64,000 nucleotides of DNA, taken from the NCBI RefSeq assembly GCF_000473205.1, contig NZ_KI421507.1, forward strand, positions 779,934-843,933, read 5' to 3'. Under the pieces are notes generated by a model. It worked only from the letters and a program-made list of their open reading frames with translations, had not been told where the DNA came from and did not search any database. Below, piece after piece: positions 7,079-15,947 of the stretch (position 1 is its first letter; each line of letters opens with the position of its first letter). Both the position numbers and the translations under genes were made by a program. The DNA comes from Pseudophaeobacter arcticus DSM 23566. GTDB lineage: Bacteria; Pseudomonadota; Alphaproteobacteria; Rhodobacterales; Rhodobacteraceae.

Positions 7079-8899
7079 TTACTCTTCCATGGCTTCCAGT
7101 TCATCAATCATGCCAGAGATCATCGACAGGCCCTTGTCCCAGAACTTGGGGTCCGAGGCATCAAGACCAAAGGGAGCAAGCAGCTCCTTGTGGTGCTTGG
7201 AGCCACCGGCTTTGAGCGTGTCAAAGTACTTGTCCTCAAAGCCTTCGCCGCCCTCGGCATAGACCGAATAAAGCGCGTTCACCAAGCCATCGCCAAAGGC
7301 ATAGGCGTAGACATAGAAGGGCGAGTGCACAAAATGCGGCACATAGGTCCAGAAGGTTTCATAGCCCTCCATGAAGTCAAAGGCCTCACCCAAGGATTCG
7401 GCCTGCACCGACATCCACAGCGCGTTGATGTCATCCGGGGTGAGTTCACCACCAGCGCGGGCCGCATGCAGTTTGCATTCAAAGTCATAAAAGGCAATCT
7501 GGCGCACCACGGTGTTGATCATGTCCTCGACCTTGCCGGCCAGCAGGATCTTGCGTTGCTCTTTGGTTTCCGCCCCGTCCAGCATTTTGCGGAAGGTGAG
7601 CATCTCGCCAAAAACGCTGGCGGTTTCGGCCAGGGTCAGCGGCGTGGATGATAGCATCTCGCCCTGTTCGGCGGCCAGCACCTGATGCACGCCATGGCCC
7701 AGCTCATGTGCCAGCGTCATCACGTCCCGCGGTTTGCCCAGATAGTTCAGCATCACGTAAGGGTGCACATCGGTGACGGTAGGATGGGCAAAGGCACCGG
7801 GGGCCTTGCCGGGTTTCACGCCCGCATCAATCCAGCCCTTGGAGAAAAACGGCGCGGCGATTTCACCCATGCGCGGATCAAAGGCCTCATAGGCCTCCAT
7901 CACGGTTTTCTCGGCCTGCGCCCAGTCGACGACGCGGGTATCTTCCATCGGCAGGGGCGCGTTGCGGTCCCAGACCTGCATGCGGTCCAGCCCCAGCCAT
8001 TTGCGTTTCAGCTCATAGTAGCGATGCGACAGCTTGGGGTAGGCGGCAACCACCGCTTCGCGCAGGGCCTCGACCACCTCGGGTTCCACATCGTTGGACA
8101 GATGGCGACCGGTCTGCGGTGTCGGCATGCCACGCCAGCGGTCCAGGATCTCCTTTTCCTTGGCCTGGGTGTTGTGCACCCGGGCAAAGGTTTTGATATT
8201 GGCCTGAAACACCCGCGCCAATTCGCGCGAGGCGGCTTCGCGTTTGCTGCGGTCCTGTTCGGTCAGCAGGTTCAGCGTGCCCTCGATGTTCAACTCCTCA
8301 CCATCGACGGTAAAGCTGAGCCCCGCGATGGTTTCGTCAAACAGCCGCTCCCAGGCATCGCCAACCGCGCCCAGATCATGCAGGAAACGCTCCAGCTCAT
8401 CCGAGAGCTGATAGGGCTTCATGGCGCGGATGCGATCAAACACGGGCTTATAGCGGGCGAGATCCGCATTGGCGGCAAAATGCGCTTCCAATGTCTTATC
8501 TTCGATGCGGTTGATTTCCAGCGTGAAAAACACCAGCGGCGTGGTGAAGACGGTGATTTTTTCCTGCATGTCGGACATGAACTTGGCGCGGTCCGCATCC
8601 GTGGTCAGCTGGTAATAGCGCAGACCGGCATAGGACATAATACGTCCGGCAATGGAATTGATCTTTTCATTGCGCAGCACGCAGTTCAGCAGGCCTGCGG
8701 CGTCCAGATCCGCAAGTTGACCCTCATAATCTGCGGCAAAGGCGCTGCATTCCTGTTCCAGCCAGTCCAGATCACGGTCCAGCTCTGGCGCGTCATCCGA
8801 GGTATAAAGATCGGTGAGATCCCAGACCGGCAGATTGCCCAGCTCATCAGAGCCAGAGCTGGCATTGGCATCACGGACGGGAAAGGGGAGTTGCAACAT
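7079..8899 (-). CDS. pepF: Oligoendopeptidase F (M3 family metallopeptidase)
   Basis: This 606-residue zinc peptidase cleaves short peptides in the cytoplasm. The zinc site HELGHGVHQ (HExxH) is present, with the downstream glutamate in TLAETASVFGEML as third ligand. Family features run from the N-terminal PVWDLTDLYTS motif to a C-terminal YVYAYAFGDGLVNALY. The open frame runs further upstream, but the ATG at 8899 is chosen because AGGAGG lies at the right distance and the extra residues are not family-like. It is probably transcribed alone. Confidence 0.93.
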   Translation of the reverse strand: MLQLPFPVRDANASSGSDELGNLPVWDLTDLYTSDDAPELDRDLDWLEQECSAFAADYEGQLADLDAAGLLNCVLRNEKINSIAGRIMSYAGLRYYQLTTDADRAKFMSDMQEKITVFTTPLVFFTLEINRIEDKTLEAHFAANADLARYKPVFDRIRAMKPYQLSDELERFLHDLGAVGDAWERLFDETIAGLSFTVDGEELNIEGTLNLLTEQDRSKREAASRELARVFQANIKTFARVHNTQAKEKEILDRWRGMPTPQTGRHLSNDVEPEVVEALREAVVAAYPKLSHRYYELKRKWLGLDRMQVWDRNAPLPMEDTRVVDWAQAEKTVMEAYEAFDPRMGEIAAPFFSKGWIDAGVKPGKAPGAFAHPTVTDVHPYVMLNYLGKPRDVMTLAHELGHGVHQVLAAEQGEMLSSTPLTLAETASVFGEMLTFRKMLDGAETKEQRKILLAGKVEDMINTVVRQIAFYDFECKLHAARAGGELTPDDINALWMSVQAESLGEAFDFMEGYETFWTYVPHFVHSPFYVYAYAFGDGLVNALYSVYAEGGEGFEDKYFDTLKAGGSKHHKELLAPFGLDASDPKFWDKGLSMISGMIDELEAMEE

Positions 8900-9091
8900 G
8901 GGGCCTCCTTGGCGGGCATGTTTGTTATGGCGTTGCACAACATCTAAGGCGCACGGGGGCGGATCACAAGCAAAGCCCCGCGCCGAAATTCGGGGCGCGG
9001 CAGAATTTACGATGCGAATATACTGCAAGCCTTACAGGGCTGTTTGGTCCTGCACCCGCGGGGGCGCGTCGTTGCCAAACCTATCGTCTGG

Positions 9092-10057
9092 CTAGCGGTA
9101 TTGGTCAAACAGCTGGGTCATCTTGTCAAAAACCTTGCGGCGGGTATCGCGGCCCTCCATCACGATTTCGTGCTGAGCCGGATCAATCAAGTCCAGTTCT
9201 CCGCCGGGCCAGCGCGCCATGCGATCCTTGACCGCATCGCTGTTGACGATCTGCTCTTGTGATCCAAGAAAGGTGAGGCACGGCAAAACGGGCGAGGGGC
9301 GCTCTGCCAGTGCTTCGCATTCCTTCAGACCTTCGCTCAGCCAGTTGATTGTGGGCCCGCCCAATATCAGGTCAGGCTGGGCCTTCAGCTGGTCAATCAT
9401 CATCTGGTACATTGCCGGATCATTGGTCAGGGTATTGCCCTTGAAGGGCGCGGTTTCCACGTAATGGCCCTGCGTCGTTGTTGGAACGCGCTTGTCGCCC
9501 ATCCCCAGGGAAGGCGCCAGGCCGCCTAAGATACGGGCAATGGGCTTCATCGGTTTGGGAATGAGAATGCCCCACATGGGTGCGGAAAAGGCGCAGGCCT
9601 TGACCGGTAGCCCCTCCATCAGGGCGCGCAGCCCAATGGCACCGCCCATGGAATGGCCCAACAGATACCAGGGTTCGGGAAGCTCTAGCTGTCTGGCCAG
9701 CTTCACCGCCGCTGAGACGTCTTTTTGAAAATCGCCAAATTCTTCAACATGGCCAAGGCGGCGATCCTCAAGCAGGCGGTCGCCCAGCCCCTGTCCGCGC
9801 CAATCCACAGCCAGGGCAGCATAGCCACGCGCGCCCAGATCAATGGCTGCGGGGCCGTATTTTTCGACATATTCGGTGCGGCCGGGGAAAATCAGCACGG
9901 TGCCCTTTGCGGGGCGATCCCCATCCGGCAGCCAATGGCCGACGCGAATGCGCAGACCATCGTCGGTGGTCGCCCAATGGGCCTGTCCGGTTTCGGGTCC
10001 TTCTGCGATTTCGGCAAAATAGGGCGCGGGGGTCAGGTCCATCAGGCTAATATCCAT
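9092..10057 (-). CDS. Alpha/beta hydrolase (monoacylglycerol lipase/lysophospholipase-like)
   Basis: This 321-residue alpha/beta hydrolase has the nucleophile elbow GHSMGGAIG (about residue 138), the oxyanion region VLIFPGRTEYVEKYG and the C-terminal histidine in DPAQHEIVMEG, followed by a helix. It belongs to the hydrolase-4/monoglyceride-lipase type. No signal peptide is present. The ATG shares one base with the stop of the SCP2 gene upstream (TAATG), so the two are probably translationally coupled and work on related lipid substrates; the last point is inference. Confidence 0.85.
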   Translation of the reverse strand: MDISLMDLTPAPYFAEIAEGPETGQAHWATTDDGLRIRVGHWLPDGDRPAKGTVLIFPGRTEYVEKYGPAAIDLGARGYAALAVDWRGQGLGDRLLEDRRLGHVEEFGDFQKDVSAAVKLARQLELPEPWYLLGHSMGGAIGLRALMEGLPVKACAFSAPMWGILIPKPMKPIARILGGLAPSLGMGDKRVPTTTQGHYVETAPFKGNTLTNDPAMYQMMIDQLKAQPDLILGGPTINWLSEGLKECEALAERPSPVLPCLTFLGSQEQIVNSDAVKDRMARWPGGELDLIDPAQHEIVMEGRDTRRKVFDKMTQLFDQYR

Positions 10058-10347
10058 TAGGCCAGAGCCGATGCCAGTTGCATGGCTGTGCCCATATCGC
10101 CGTCAATGGTGAGCTTGCCGGACATGAAGGCGCTGGTTGGGTTCACTTCGCCGGTCAGGATGCCCTGAAAGGTCTCGGCATCGGCGGACATGGTGACATC
10201 TGCGTCGTCGTCGCTGACGCGGGCGCCATTGGCGTCCAGCACGATGGAGCCCAGACCTTCGATTGCAAATTTGGCGGAGGCGGAGAAATCGCTGCCGGCC
10301 ATTTTTTCGTTCATGGCTGCTGCGGCTTGTTCGAGTGTGTCGCTCAT
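10057..10347 (-). CDS. SCP2 sterol-binding domain protein
   Basis: This is a 96-residue single-domain SCP2-like lipid carrier. Its end is characteristic: GEVNPTSAFMSGKLTIDGDMG followed by a short hydrophobic helix. The start is set by AAGGAAG upstream of the ATG at 10347; an upstream in-frame start exists but lacks support. Its TAA overlaps the hydrolase ATG. SCP2 domains bind acyl chains or sterols, so it may present lipid to the coupled hydrolase. Confidence 0.85.
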   Translation of the reverse strand: MSDTLEQAAAAMNEKMAGSDFSASAKFAIEGLGSIVLDANGARVSDDDADVTMSADAETFQGILTGEVNPTSAFMSGKLTIDGDMGTAMQLASALA

Positions 10348-10490
10348 TTGGGTCTTCCTTTGATCATGGGTGCAGCGGGGTGCACAGAGGTGACATTGTG
10401 CGGCACTGCGCACGGGGAAACTGCAATTTTGCGTGAAGCACCTGCTTCCAGCACTAGAAAAAACGCTGCGCAGGGTTACACTGGCTCATC

Positions 10491-11060
10491 ATGATCGTAA
10501 ATCACTTGAACCTCAAAGCTATCGTGGCGGCAACGCTGCTTACAGTCACGATTTCCATGCCTTTGGCAATCTCTGCTGGCGAGAGCCCAGCGGAATCTGA
10601 CCTGCTGGATCAGCTGGTTTCCGCTGATGCCGCAACCGCGCGGGGATTGGATCGGGAATTACAGGCGCTCTGGCGCAAAAGCGGCTCTGCGGCGATGGAT
10701 CTTTTGCTGTCGCGGGCGGTTGACGCCATGAGCAAAGGTGATTTCCCGGCGGCAATTGAACACCTTACGGCGCTGACGGATCACGCGCCGGATTTTGCCC
10801 GCGGCTGGTATGAACGTGCCCGCGCCTATCACGCAATGGGGGCTTATGGGCCTTCGGTTGCGGATCTGGAACGCGCGTTGGCGCTGAACCCAAATGACTA
10901 CAACGCGATCTATGCTCTGGGGACGGTGTTTGAACAGTTCCGCGATCCCAAGCGCGCCTATGAGGCCTATTTGCGTGCCAAGGCTATACATCCCCACCAT
11001 GAAGAAGTACTCAGCGCGCTGGAACGTCTGCGGCCCAGGGTTGCAGGCAAGGATCTTTAA
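10491..11060 (+). CDS. Secreted TPR-repeat protein
   Basis: This 189-residue protein has an N-terminal hydrophobic signal-like segment ending near ISAGES (about residue 30), then three TPR-like repeats (roughly residues 70-175), for example FARGWYERARAYHAMGAYG and YNAIYALGTVFEQFRDPKRA. It is probably a periplasmic scaffold; the partner is unknown. It is divergent from the SCP2-hydrolase pair, with 143 bp between. The ATG has no strong ribosome site. Confidence 0.8.
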   Translation: MIVNHLNLKAIVAATLLTVTISMPLAISAGESPAESDLLDQLVSADAATARGLDRELQALWRKSGSAAMDLLLSRAVDAMSKGDFPAAIEHLTALTDHAPDFARGWYERARAYHAMGAYGPSVADLERALALNPNDYNAIYALGTVFEQFRDPKRAYEAYLRAKAIHPHHEEVLSALERLRPRVAGKDL

Positions 11061-11124
11061 GCCGACCTGATTCCATAGTGTCACAATCGACCTATAGGAA
11101 AGAGGCAGAACAAGGGCTGATCAG

Positions 11125-14100
11125 ATGGCAGGCGCATCGCGGATCTTGGCGGTTTTGGGGCCGACAAACACCGGCAAAACACATTACGCGATTGAACGGA
11201 TGCTGGGCTATCGTACCGGCATCATGGGCTTTCCCCTGCGGCTTTTGGCGCGCGAGGTCTATGATAAGATCGTTGCCATTCGCGGCCCCTCGGTGGTGGC
11301 GCTGGTCACCGGCGAAGAACGCATCGTGCCGCCCCGGGCGAAATACTGGATCTGTACGGTTGAGGCGATGCCACCGGGCATGGGCTGCGATTTTCTCGCC
11401 ATCGACGAAATCCAGCTCTGCGCTGACCCCGAACGCGGCCATGTCTTTACCGAGCGGCTGATGAACTCCCGTGGCACCAATGAGACATTGTTTCTGGGCG
11501 CCGATACCATGCGCGGGCCGATCAAGGCGCTGGTGCCAGAGGTGGAGTTTCTGCGTCGTGAGCGGATGTCCGAGCTGGTTTATGGCGGCTCCAAGAAAAT
11601 CAGCCGGATGCCACCGCGCACCGCCATCGTTGGGTTCTCGGTTGATAATGTCTACGCCATTGCCGAGCTTCTGAAGCGGCAAAAAGGCGGGGCTGCCGTG
11701 GTCATGGGGGCGCTGTCTCCGCGCACCCGCAATGCCCAGGTGGCGCTGTATCAGAATGGCGAGGTCGATTATCTGGTGGCCACTGACGCCATCGGCATGG
11801 GGCTGAACCTGGATATCGATCATGTGGCCTTTTCGGCGACGTCCAAGTTTGACGGGCAGCGCATGCGCCCCCTGGCTCCGAATGAGCTGGCGCAGATCGC
11901 GGGTCGCGCCGGACGTGGCATGAGCCATGGCAGCTTTGGCGTCACGGGGGATGCGCGCCCGTTAGAGGATGAGGTGGCCGAGGCCATCATGGAGCATCGC
12001 TTCACACCGTTGAAAAAGCTCAACTGGCGGTCCTCGCAGTTGCAGTTCGGCACAGTTGAGGCATTGATCCGATCGCTCGAATCAGTGCCCGAGAACGAGG
12101 TGCTGGTACGCGCCCGCGAGGCGGATGATCTGGGCGCGCTGAAGTTCCTCTCGCGCGACAGCAGCGTAATATCGCGCACAACCAATGCGCAATCGGTGCG
12201 CCTGTTGTGGGATGTCTGCCGTATTCCCGATTTTCGCGGCATCTCGCATGGCGAACATGCTGCTTTGATTGGCAGTATTTTTGAATATTTGCACGGCGGT
12301 GGCGTGGTTCCGGACGACTGGCTGGCCCGTCAGATCAAGCGGATTGACCGCACCGATGGCGATATTGACACACTTTCCAAGCGTCTGGCCTTTATTCGTA
12401 CCTGGACCTATGTCTCTCAACGTAAAAATTGGCTGCATGACGAAAGCCATTGGCGTGGCGTGACTCGCGCTGTAGAAGACAGGTTGTCAGATGCGCTGCA
12501 CGAGCGCTTGACTCAGCGATTTGTGGACCGGCGCACATCCGTGCTTCTGCGCCGGCTCAAACAGAAGGAGGCCCTTTTGGCCGAAGTGAATGACAAGGGT
12601 GAAGTAACCGTCGAAGGCGAATTTGTCGGACGGTTGGACGGGTTCCGGTTTACCCCGGATAAAAGCGCACAAGGTGCCGAGGCAAAGACGTTAAAGTCTG
12701 CCTCGTTACAGGCGCTGGCGCCGCAATTCCATTTGCGCGCAGACCGGTTCTACAATGCGCCCGATACCGAGATCGACTTCACCGAACAGGGTGGCCTGAT
12801 GTGGGGCGACGCTGCCGTTGGCAAACTGGTGGCCGGCGCTGACCCGCTGAACCCGCAGGTTGAAGTTTTTGTGGATGACGCCGCTGGTGCTGATGTTGCC
12901 CAAAAGGTCGAACGTCGCCTGCAGCATTTCATCTCTCGCAAGGTGCAAGCCCTGTTTGAACCGCTGATCAATCTGCAAAAAGACGAAGAGCTGACAGGTC
13001 TGGCGCGTGGCTTTGCCTTCCGTCTGGTCGAAGGTCTGGGCCTGCTGCCGCGTCATACCGTGATGCAGGAAGTCAAAGACCTGGATCAGGAAGCCCGTGG
13101 CGCGCTGCGCAAACACGGTATTCGTTTTGGCCAGTTCACCGTCTTTATGCCGCTGCTGCTGAAACCCGCCCCGACGCGCCTGCGTCTGGTGCTGTGGTCG
13201 CTTGCCAATGGTGTGCAGGAATTCCCCGAAGCGCCGCCGCCCGGTCTGGTCACAGTCCCCGCCGCCAAGGACGCGCCGCAGGGCTATGACACCATGTCTG
13301 GCTACCGTGAAGCAGGCGAGCGGATGATCCGAATCGACATGCTGGAGCGCCTGGCCGATATGCTGCGCGCCGAAGACAGCCGTGGTGGGTTTGAAGCCAA
13401 GGCGGATATGCTGTCGATCACCGGCATGACGCTGGAGCAATTTGCCGATCTGATGCAGGGGCTGGGCTATCGCGCCGAAAAAGGCGAGCGGGCCAAGGTC
13501 AAAGCCGCCCCGGAAGCGCCCAAAGAGGAGGCCCCTGCCGAGGTAGAAGCCAAGTCTGAAGAGGCAGAGGCCAAATCCGAGGCGGCACCTGCTGCTGAGG
13601 CAGAGGCCAAATCCGAGGCGGCACCTGCTGCTGAGGTAGAGGCCAAATCCGAGGAGGCGCCTGCCACTGAACCTGCACCTGAGGCCACTGAAGAGGCTTC
13701 TGCTGCGCAAGAGACCTCCGCCGCAGATGCGGCAGCTCCGGTTGAAACACCTGCTGAAACGCCTGTTGAAACCCCGGTTGAAACCCCGGCCGAGATGGAG
13801 GTCTTTTATACCTTCGCTTGGGGCGGTCGCGCCCGTCAGGGAGGCGGTAACCGAGGCCAGCGTCGTGGTCAGGGGGGCGCTCAGGGTGGTGCTTCGACCC
13901 AGAACGCCGATGGTGCCGCTGGACAGGATGGTCAGGATCGTCGCGGTGGCAAACCGCGCGGTCAGGGGCGCGCGGGTGAGCGCAGTGGCGGTAAACCCGG
14001 TGGGCGCCCTGCTGGCAAGCCTGGTGGCAAGAAGGGAGGTCGCCCGCAGCAACAGGGCAGCAAGACCTACTCCGCCCGGCCTCCAAAGAAGGAAAAGCAG

Positions 14101-14157
14101 ATCGATCCGGACAACCCCTTTGCGGCAGCTCTGATGGGGCTGAAGCAGGGCGACTGA
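11125..14157 (+). CDS. Suv3-like DExH-box RNA helicase with disordered C-terminal tail
   Basis: This 1010-residue ATP-dependent helicase starts almost at its Walker A motif, GPTNTGKT (residues 12-19). The Walker B motif reads DEIQ, and motif VI is QIAGRAGRG. Its closest general type is the Suv3/mitochondrial RNA helicase family, found widely in alphaproteobacteria. The last 200 residues are low-complexity: E/A/K-rich repeats, a short conserved MEVFYTFAWGGR segment, then a G/R/Q-rich tail likely to bind RNA. An S4 protein follows after six bases, so the pair is probably an operon for RNA handling. The ATG at 11125 is preceded by a purine-rich stretch. Confidence 0.85.
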   Translation: MAGASRILAVLGPTNTGKTHYAIERMLGYRTGIMGFPLRLLAREVYDKIVAIRGPSVVALVTGEERIVPPRAKYWICTVEAMPPGMGCDFLAIDEIQLCADPERGHVFTERLMNSRGTNETLFLGADTMRGPIKALVPEVEFLRRERMSELVYGGSKKISRMPPRTAIVGFSVDNVYAIAELLKRQKGGAAVVMGALSPRTRNAQVALYQNGEVDYLVATDAIGMGLNLDIDHVAFSATSKFDGQRMRPLAPNELAQIAGRAGRGMSHGSFGVTGDARPLEDEVAEAIMEHRFTPLKKLNWRSSQLQFGTVEALIRSLESVPENEVLVRAREADDLGALKFLSRDSSVISRTTNAQSVRLLWDVCRIPDFRGISHGEHAALIGSIFEYLHGGGVVPDDWLARQIKRIDRTDGDIDTLSKRLAFIRTWTYVSQRKNWLHDESHWRGVTRAVEDRLSDALHERLTQRFVDRRTSVLLRRLKQKEALLAEVNDKGEVTVEGEFVGRLDGFRFTPDKSAQGAEAKTLKSASLQALAPQFHLRADRFYNAPDTEIDFTEQGGLMWGDAAVGKLVAGADPLNPQVEVFVDDAAGADVAQKVERRLQHFISRKVQALFEPLINLQKDEELTGLARGFAFRLVEGLGLLPRHTVMQEVKDLDQEARGALRKHGIRFGQFTVFMPLLLKPAPTRLRLVLWSLANGVQEFPEAPPPGLVTVPAAKDAPQGYDTMSGYREAGERMIRIDMLERLADMLRAEDSRGGFEAKADMLSITGMTLEQFADLMQGLGYRAEKGERAKVKAAPEAPKEEAPAEVEAKSEEAEAKSEAAPAAEAEAKSEAAPAAEVEAKSEEAPATEPAPEATEEASAAQETSAADAAAPVETPAETPVETPVETPAEMEVFYTFAWGGRARQGGGNRGQRRGQGGAQGGASTQNADGAAGQDGQDRRGGKPRGQGRAGERSGGKPGGRPAGKPGGKKGGRPQQQGSKTYSARPPKKEKQIDPDNPFAAALMGLKQGD
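13540..13668 (+). repeat. 36-bp tandem repeats inside the helicase gene
   Basis: A 36-bp unit is present at 13561-13596 and identically at 13597-13632, with a diverged copy at 13633-13668 and a partial one at 13540-13560. Each encodes a 12-residue E/A/K/S-rich unit (EAEAKSEAAPAA). Copy number is likely to vary between strains. Confidence 0.85.
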
Positions 14158-14163
14158 TCCCGG

Positions 14164-14538
14164 ATGGAGCCAAAGGCGGAGAAAATCCGGGTCGACAAAT
14201 GGCTCTGGCATGCGCGGTTTTACAAAACCCGCAGCCTGGCTGCCAAACAGATCAGCGCCGGACATCTTCGCCTGAACGGCACCAAGATCACAAAAACAGC
14301 GCAGAGCGTCACCTCAGGTGATGTTCTGAGCTTTCCACAGGGGCGACAGATTCGCGTGGTCGAAGTCGTCGCCATCGGTGATCGTCGCGGACCCGCCCCC
14401 GAGGCGCAGGCGCTTTATCTTGATAAGACGCCAAAACAGGATATCCTGCCTGCGAATCCGCGTTTTGAGGGAAAAGGGCGCCCTGACAAGAAGTCTCGCA
14501 GAGCGCTTGACCTTTCCCGGCAACAGGACTTCACGTGA
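14164..14538 (+). CDS. S4-domain RNA-binding protein (Hsp15/HslR-like)
   Basis: This 124-residue protein opens with an S4 domain: IRVDKWLWHARFYKTRSLAAKQISAGHLRLNG (residues 8-39; key features are the KWLWHARFYKTRS signature and the LRLNG turn). The tail is basic, as in Hsp15 (HslR), which binds 50S subunits carrying stalled nascent chains. It begins six bases after the helicase stop, in the same operon. Function is inferred from the family. Confidence 0.87.
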   Translation: MEPKAEKIRVDKWLWHARFYKTRSLAAKQISAGHLRLNGTKITKTAQSVTSGDVLSFPQGRQIRVVEVVAIGDRRGPAPEAQALYLDKTPKQDILPANPRFEGKGRPDKKSRRALDLSRQQDFT

Positions 14539-14602
14539 CATCTTGAAGATGCGGCGAGTCTGAATTAGCTAGTTGCCAAACAGCAAATGGGACAAAGCCC
14601 GC

Positions 14603-14941
14603 ATGACCTACGTCGTTACGGATAACTGCATCGCCTGCAAATACACCGATTGTGTCGAGGTGTGTCCGGTGGATTGTTTTTACGAGGGGGAAAACACCCT
14701 GGTGATCCATCCGGATGAATGCATCGACTGTGGTGTCTGCGAGCCGGAATGCCCCGCCGATGCCATTCGCCCCGACACCGAGCCTGACATGGATAAATGG
14801 GTTGAGTTCAACCGCAAATATTCTGAGATGTGGCCGGTGATTGTCTCCAAAAAAGACCCGATGCCCGACGCCGAAGAGCGCGACGGCGAAGAGGGCAAGC
14901 TTGAGAAATACTTCTCGGAGGCCCCCGGCGAGGGCGGTTGA
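14603..14941 (+). CDS. fdxA: Ferredoxin FdxA (3Fe-4S/4Fe-4S)
   Basis: This 112-residue ferredoxin begins [17 protein letters not shown]. Cysteines lie in [18 protein letters not shown] and in [12 protein letters not shown], the arrangement of seven-iron FdxA proteins of alphaproteobacteria. An acidic C-terminal tail follows. The upstream in-frame ATG (14573) is not family-like, so the ATG at 14603 is used. The electron partner is not evident. Confidence 0.93.
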   Translation: MTYVVTDNCIACKYTDCVEVCPVDCFYEGENTLVIHPDECIDCGVCEPECPADAIRPDTEPDMDKWVEFNRKYSEMWPVIVSKKDPMPDAEERDGEEGKLEKYFSEAPGEGG

Positions 14942-15039
14942 GCCGCTTCGAATCTGGGGTCAGGCTGAAAAGGGATGACATTTTTTTGCTGAAAATGACC
15001 TGAAAACGGTGATTTTCACGGTCGAGTGGCCGGAACAGG

Positions 15040-15070
15040 GCTCCCCTCGTCTTTCGAAGGGGGGCTTTTT
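15040..15070 (+). terminator. Rho-independent terminator after fdxA
   Basis: GCTCCCCT (15040-15047) pairs with AGGGGGGC (15058-15065), with one G-U pair and a ten-base loop, followed by T5. It lies about 100 bp after fdxA. The rest of the 332-bp gap to carD holds an AT-rich TGAAAAT/ATTTTCA repeat near 14990-15017 and, presumably, the carD promoter, but no gene. Confidence 0.75.
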
Positions 15071-15273
15071 GTGATATGATCATTTCAGATGTATATGAAA
15101 ATGAAACCCATCGCGCGTTGCATTTCTGATGCAGGGCGCGGCCTGGGGATTGACCCACGGTGACGATTGAGCTTCTGACCTGCGATGCAGTTCAGGAGCG
15201 ATAGCGTTGCTGTTGTTGTGTCGGAATTGTGCCTTTTGGTACTGTCCGACCTCAAGTGTAAGGAAAGACCTGT

Positions 15274-15786
15274 ATGACAAAATCGAAGAAGCTCGCATTC
15301 CGCCCCGAGGAATATGTGGTTTATCCGGCCCATGGTGTTGGACAGATCATCTCGGTTGAGGAGCAGGAAGTGGCCGGCTTTGCGCTGGAGCTTTTCGTGA
15401 TCACCTTTGAAAAGGACAAGATGACCCTGCGGGTGCCGACCAATAAGGCCATCGAAGTGGGCATGCGGTCGCTCAGCTCGCCCGATGTGATTAATCAGGC
15501 AATGAAAACCCTGAAAGGCAAGGCCAAGGTCAAACGCGCCATGTGGTCCCGCCGGGCTCAGGAATATGAGCAAAAGATCAATTCCGGCGATCTGATTGCA
15601 ATTGCCGAAGTGGTGCGCGATCTGCACCGCACAGATGACCAGCGTGAGCAGAGCTACTCAGAGCGTCAGCTTTATGAGGCCGCTCTTGAGCGCCTGACCC
15701 GCGAAGTTGCAGCGGTAGCAGGAGGCGACGAAATCCTGGCAGCCAAACAGGTGGGTGACGTTCTGACCTCTCGCGTTGCGGCCTGA
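15274..15786 (+). CDS. carD: CarD/CdnL-type transcriptional regulator
   Basis: This 170-residue protein starts with a CarD-type RNA-polymerase-interacting Tudor-like domain, EEYVVYPAHGVGQIISVEEQ (residues 11-30), followed by an all-helical DNA-binding region: VKRAMWSRRAQEYEQKINSGD and AIAEVVRDLHRTDDQREQSYSERQLYEAALERL (about residues 85-145). CarD-type proteins bind RNA polymerase and stabilise open complexes at promoters, including rRNA promoters. AAGGAAA upstream supports the ATG. It is monocistronic between two terminators. Confidence 0.92.
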   Translation: MTKSKKLAFRPEEYVVYPAHGVGQIISVEEQEVAGFALELFVITFEKDKMTLRVPTNKAIEVGMRSLSSPDVINQAMKTLKGKAKVKRAMWSRRAQEYEQKINSGDLIAIAEVVRDLHRTDDQREQSYSERQLYEAALERLTREVAAVAGGDEILAAKQVGDVLTSRVAA

Positions 15787-15906
15787 AGCCTCACCAACCT
15801 GAACCCTTGCCAACCTGATCCCTTCCGGCCTGATCCCTTCCGGCCTGACCTATTCATGTCTGGTAGCGCGCCAATAGCCGGGGCCTGATGGCCCTCAGCT
15901 TTCTAC

Positions 15907-15940
15907 AAAAACCCGTGGCCTCTGGTTGCGGGTTTTTTTA
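15907..15940. terminator. Bidirectional terminator between carD and cobS
   Basis: AAAACCCG and CGGGTTTT flank a 13-base loop, with T7 on the plus strand and T5 on the minus strand. It lies between the convergent carD and cobS genes. Just upstream, 15790-15850 holds imperfect repeats of a CCTGATCCCTTCCGG unit. Confidence 0.85.
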
Positions 15941-15947
15941 CGGCCCC

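Noticed and set aside
7685..8947. Plus-strand open frame of 420 codons opposite pepF
   Set aside because: The HExxH peptidase on the minus strand has full family motifs and a ribosome site, so this frame is antisense.
12706..14265. Long minus-strand open frame (519 codons) opposite the helicase
   Set aside because: It is a shadow of the high-GC helicase gene. It is rich in L, G and R in the way antisense frames of repeat regions are, and it matches no family.
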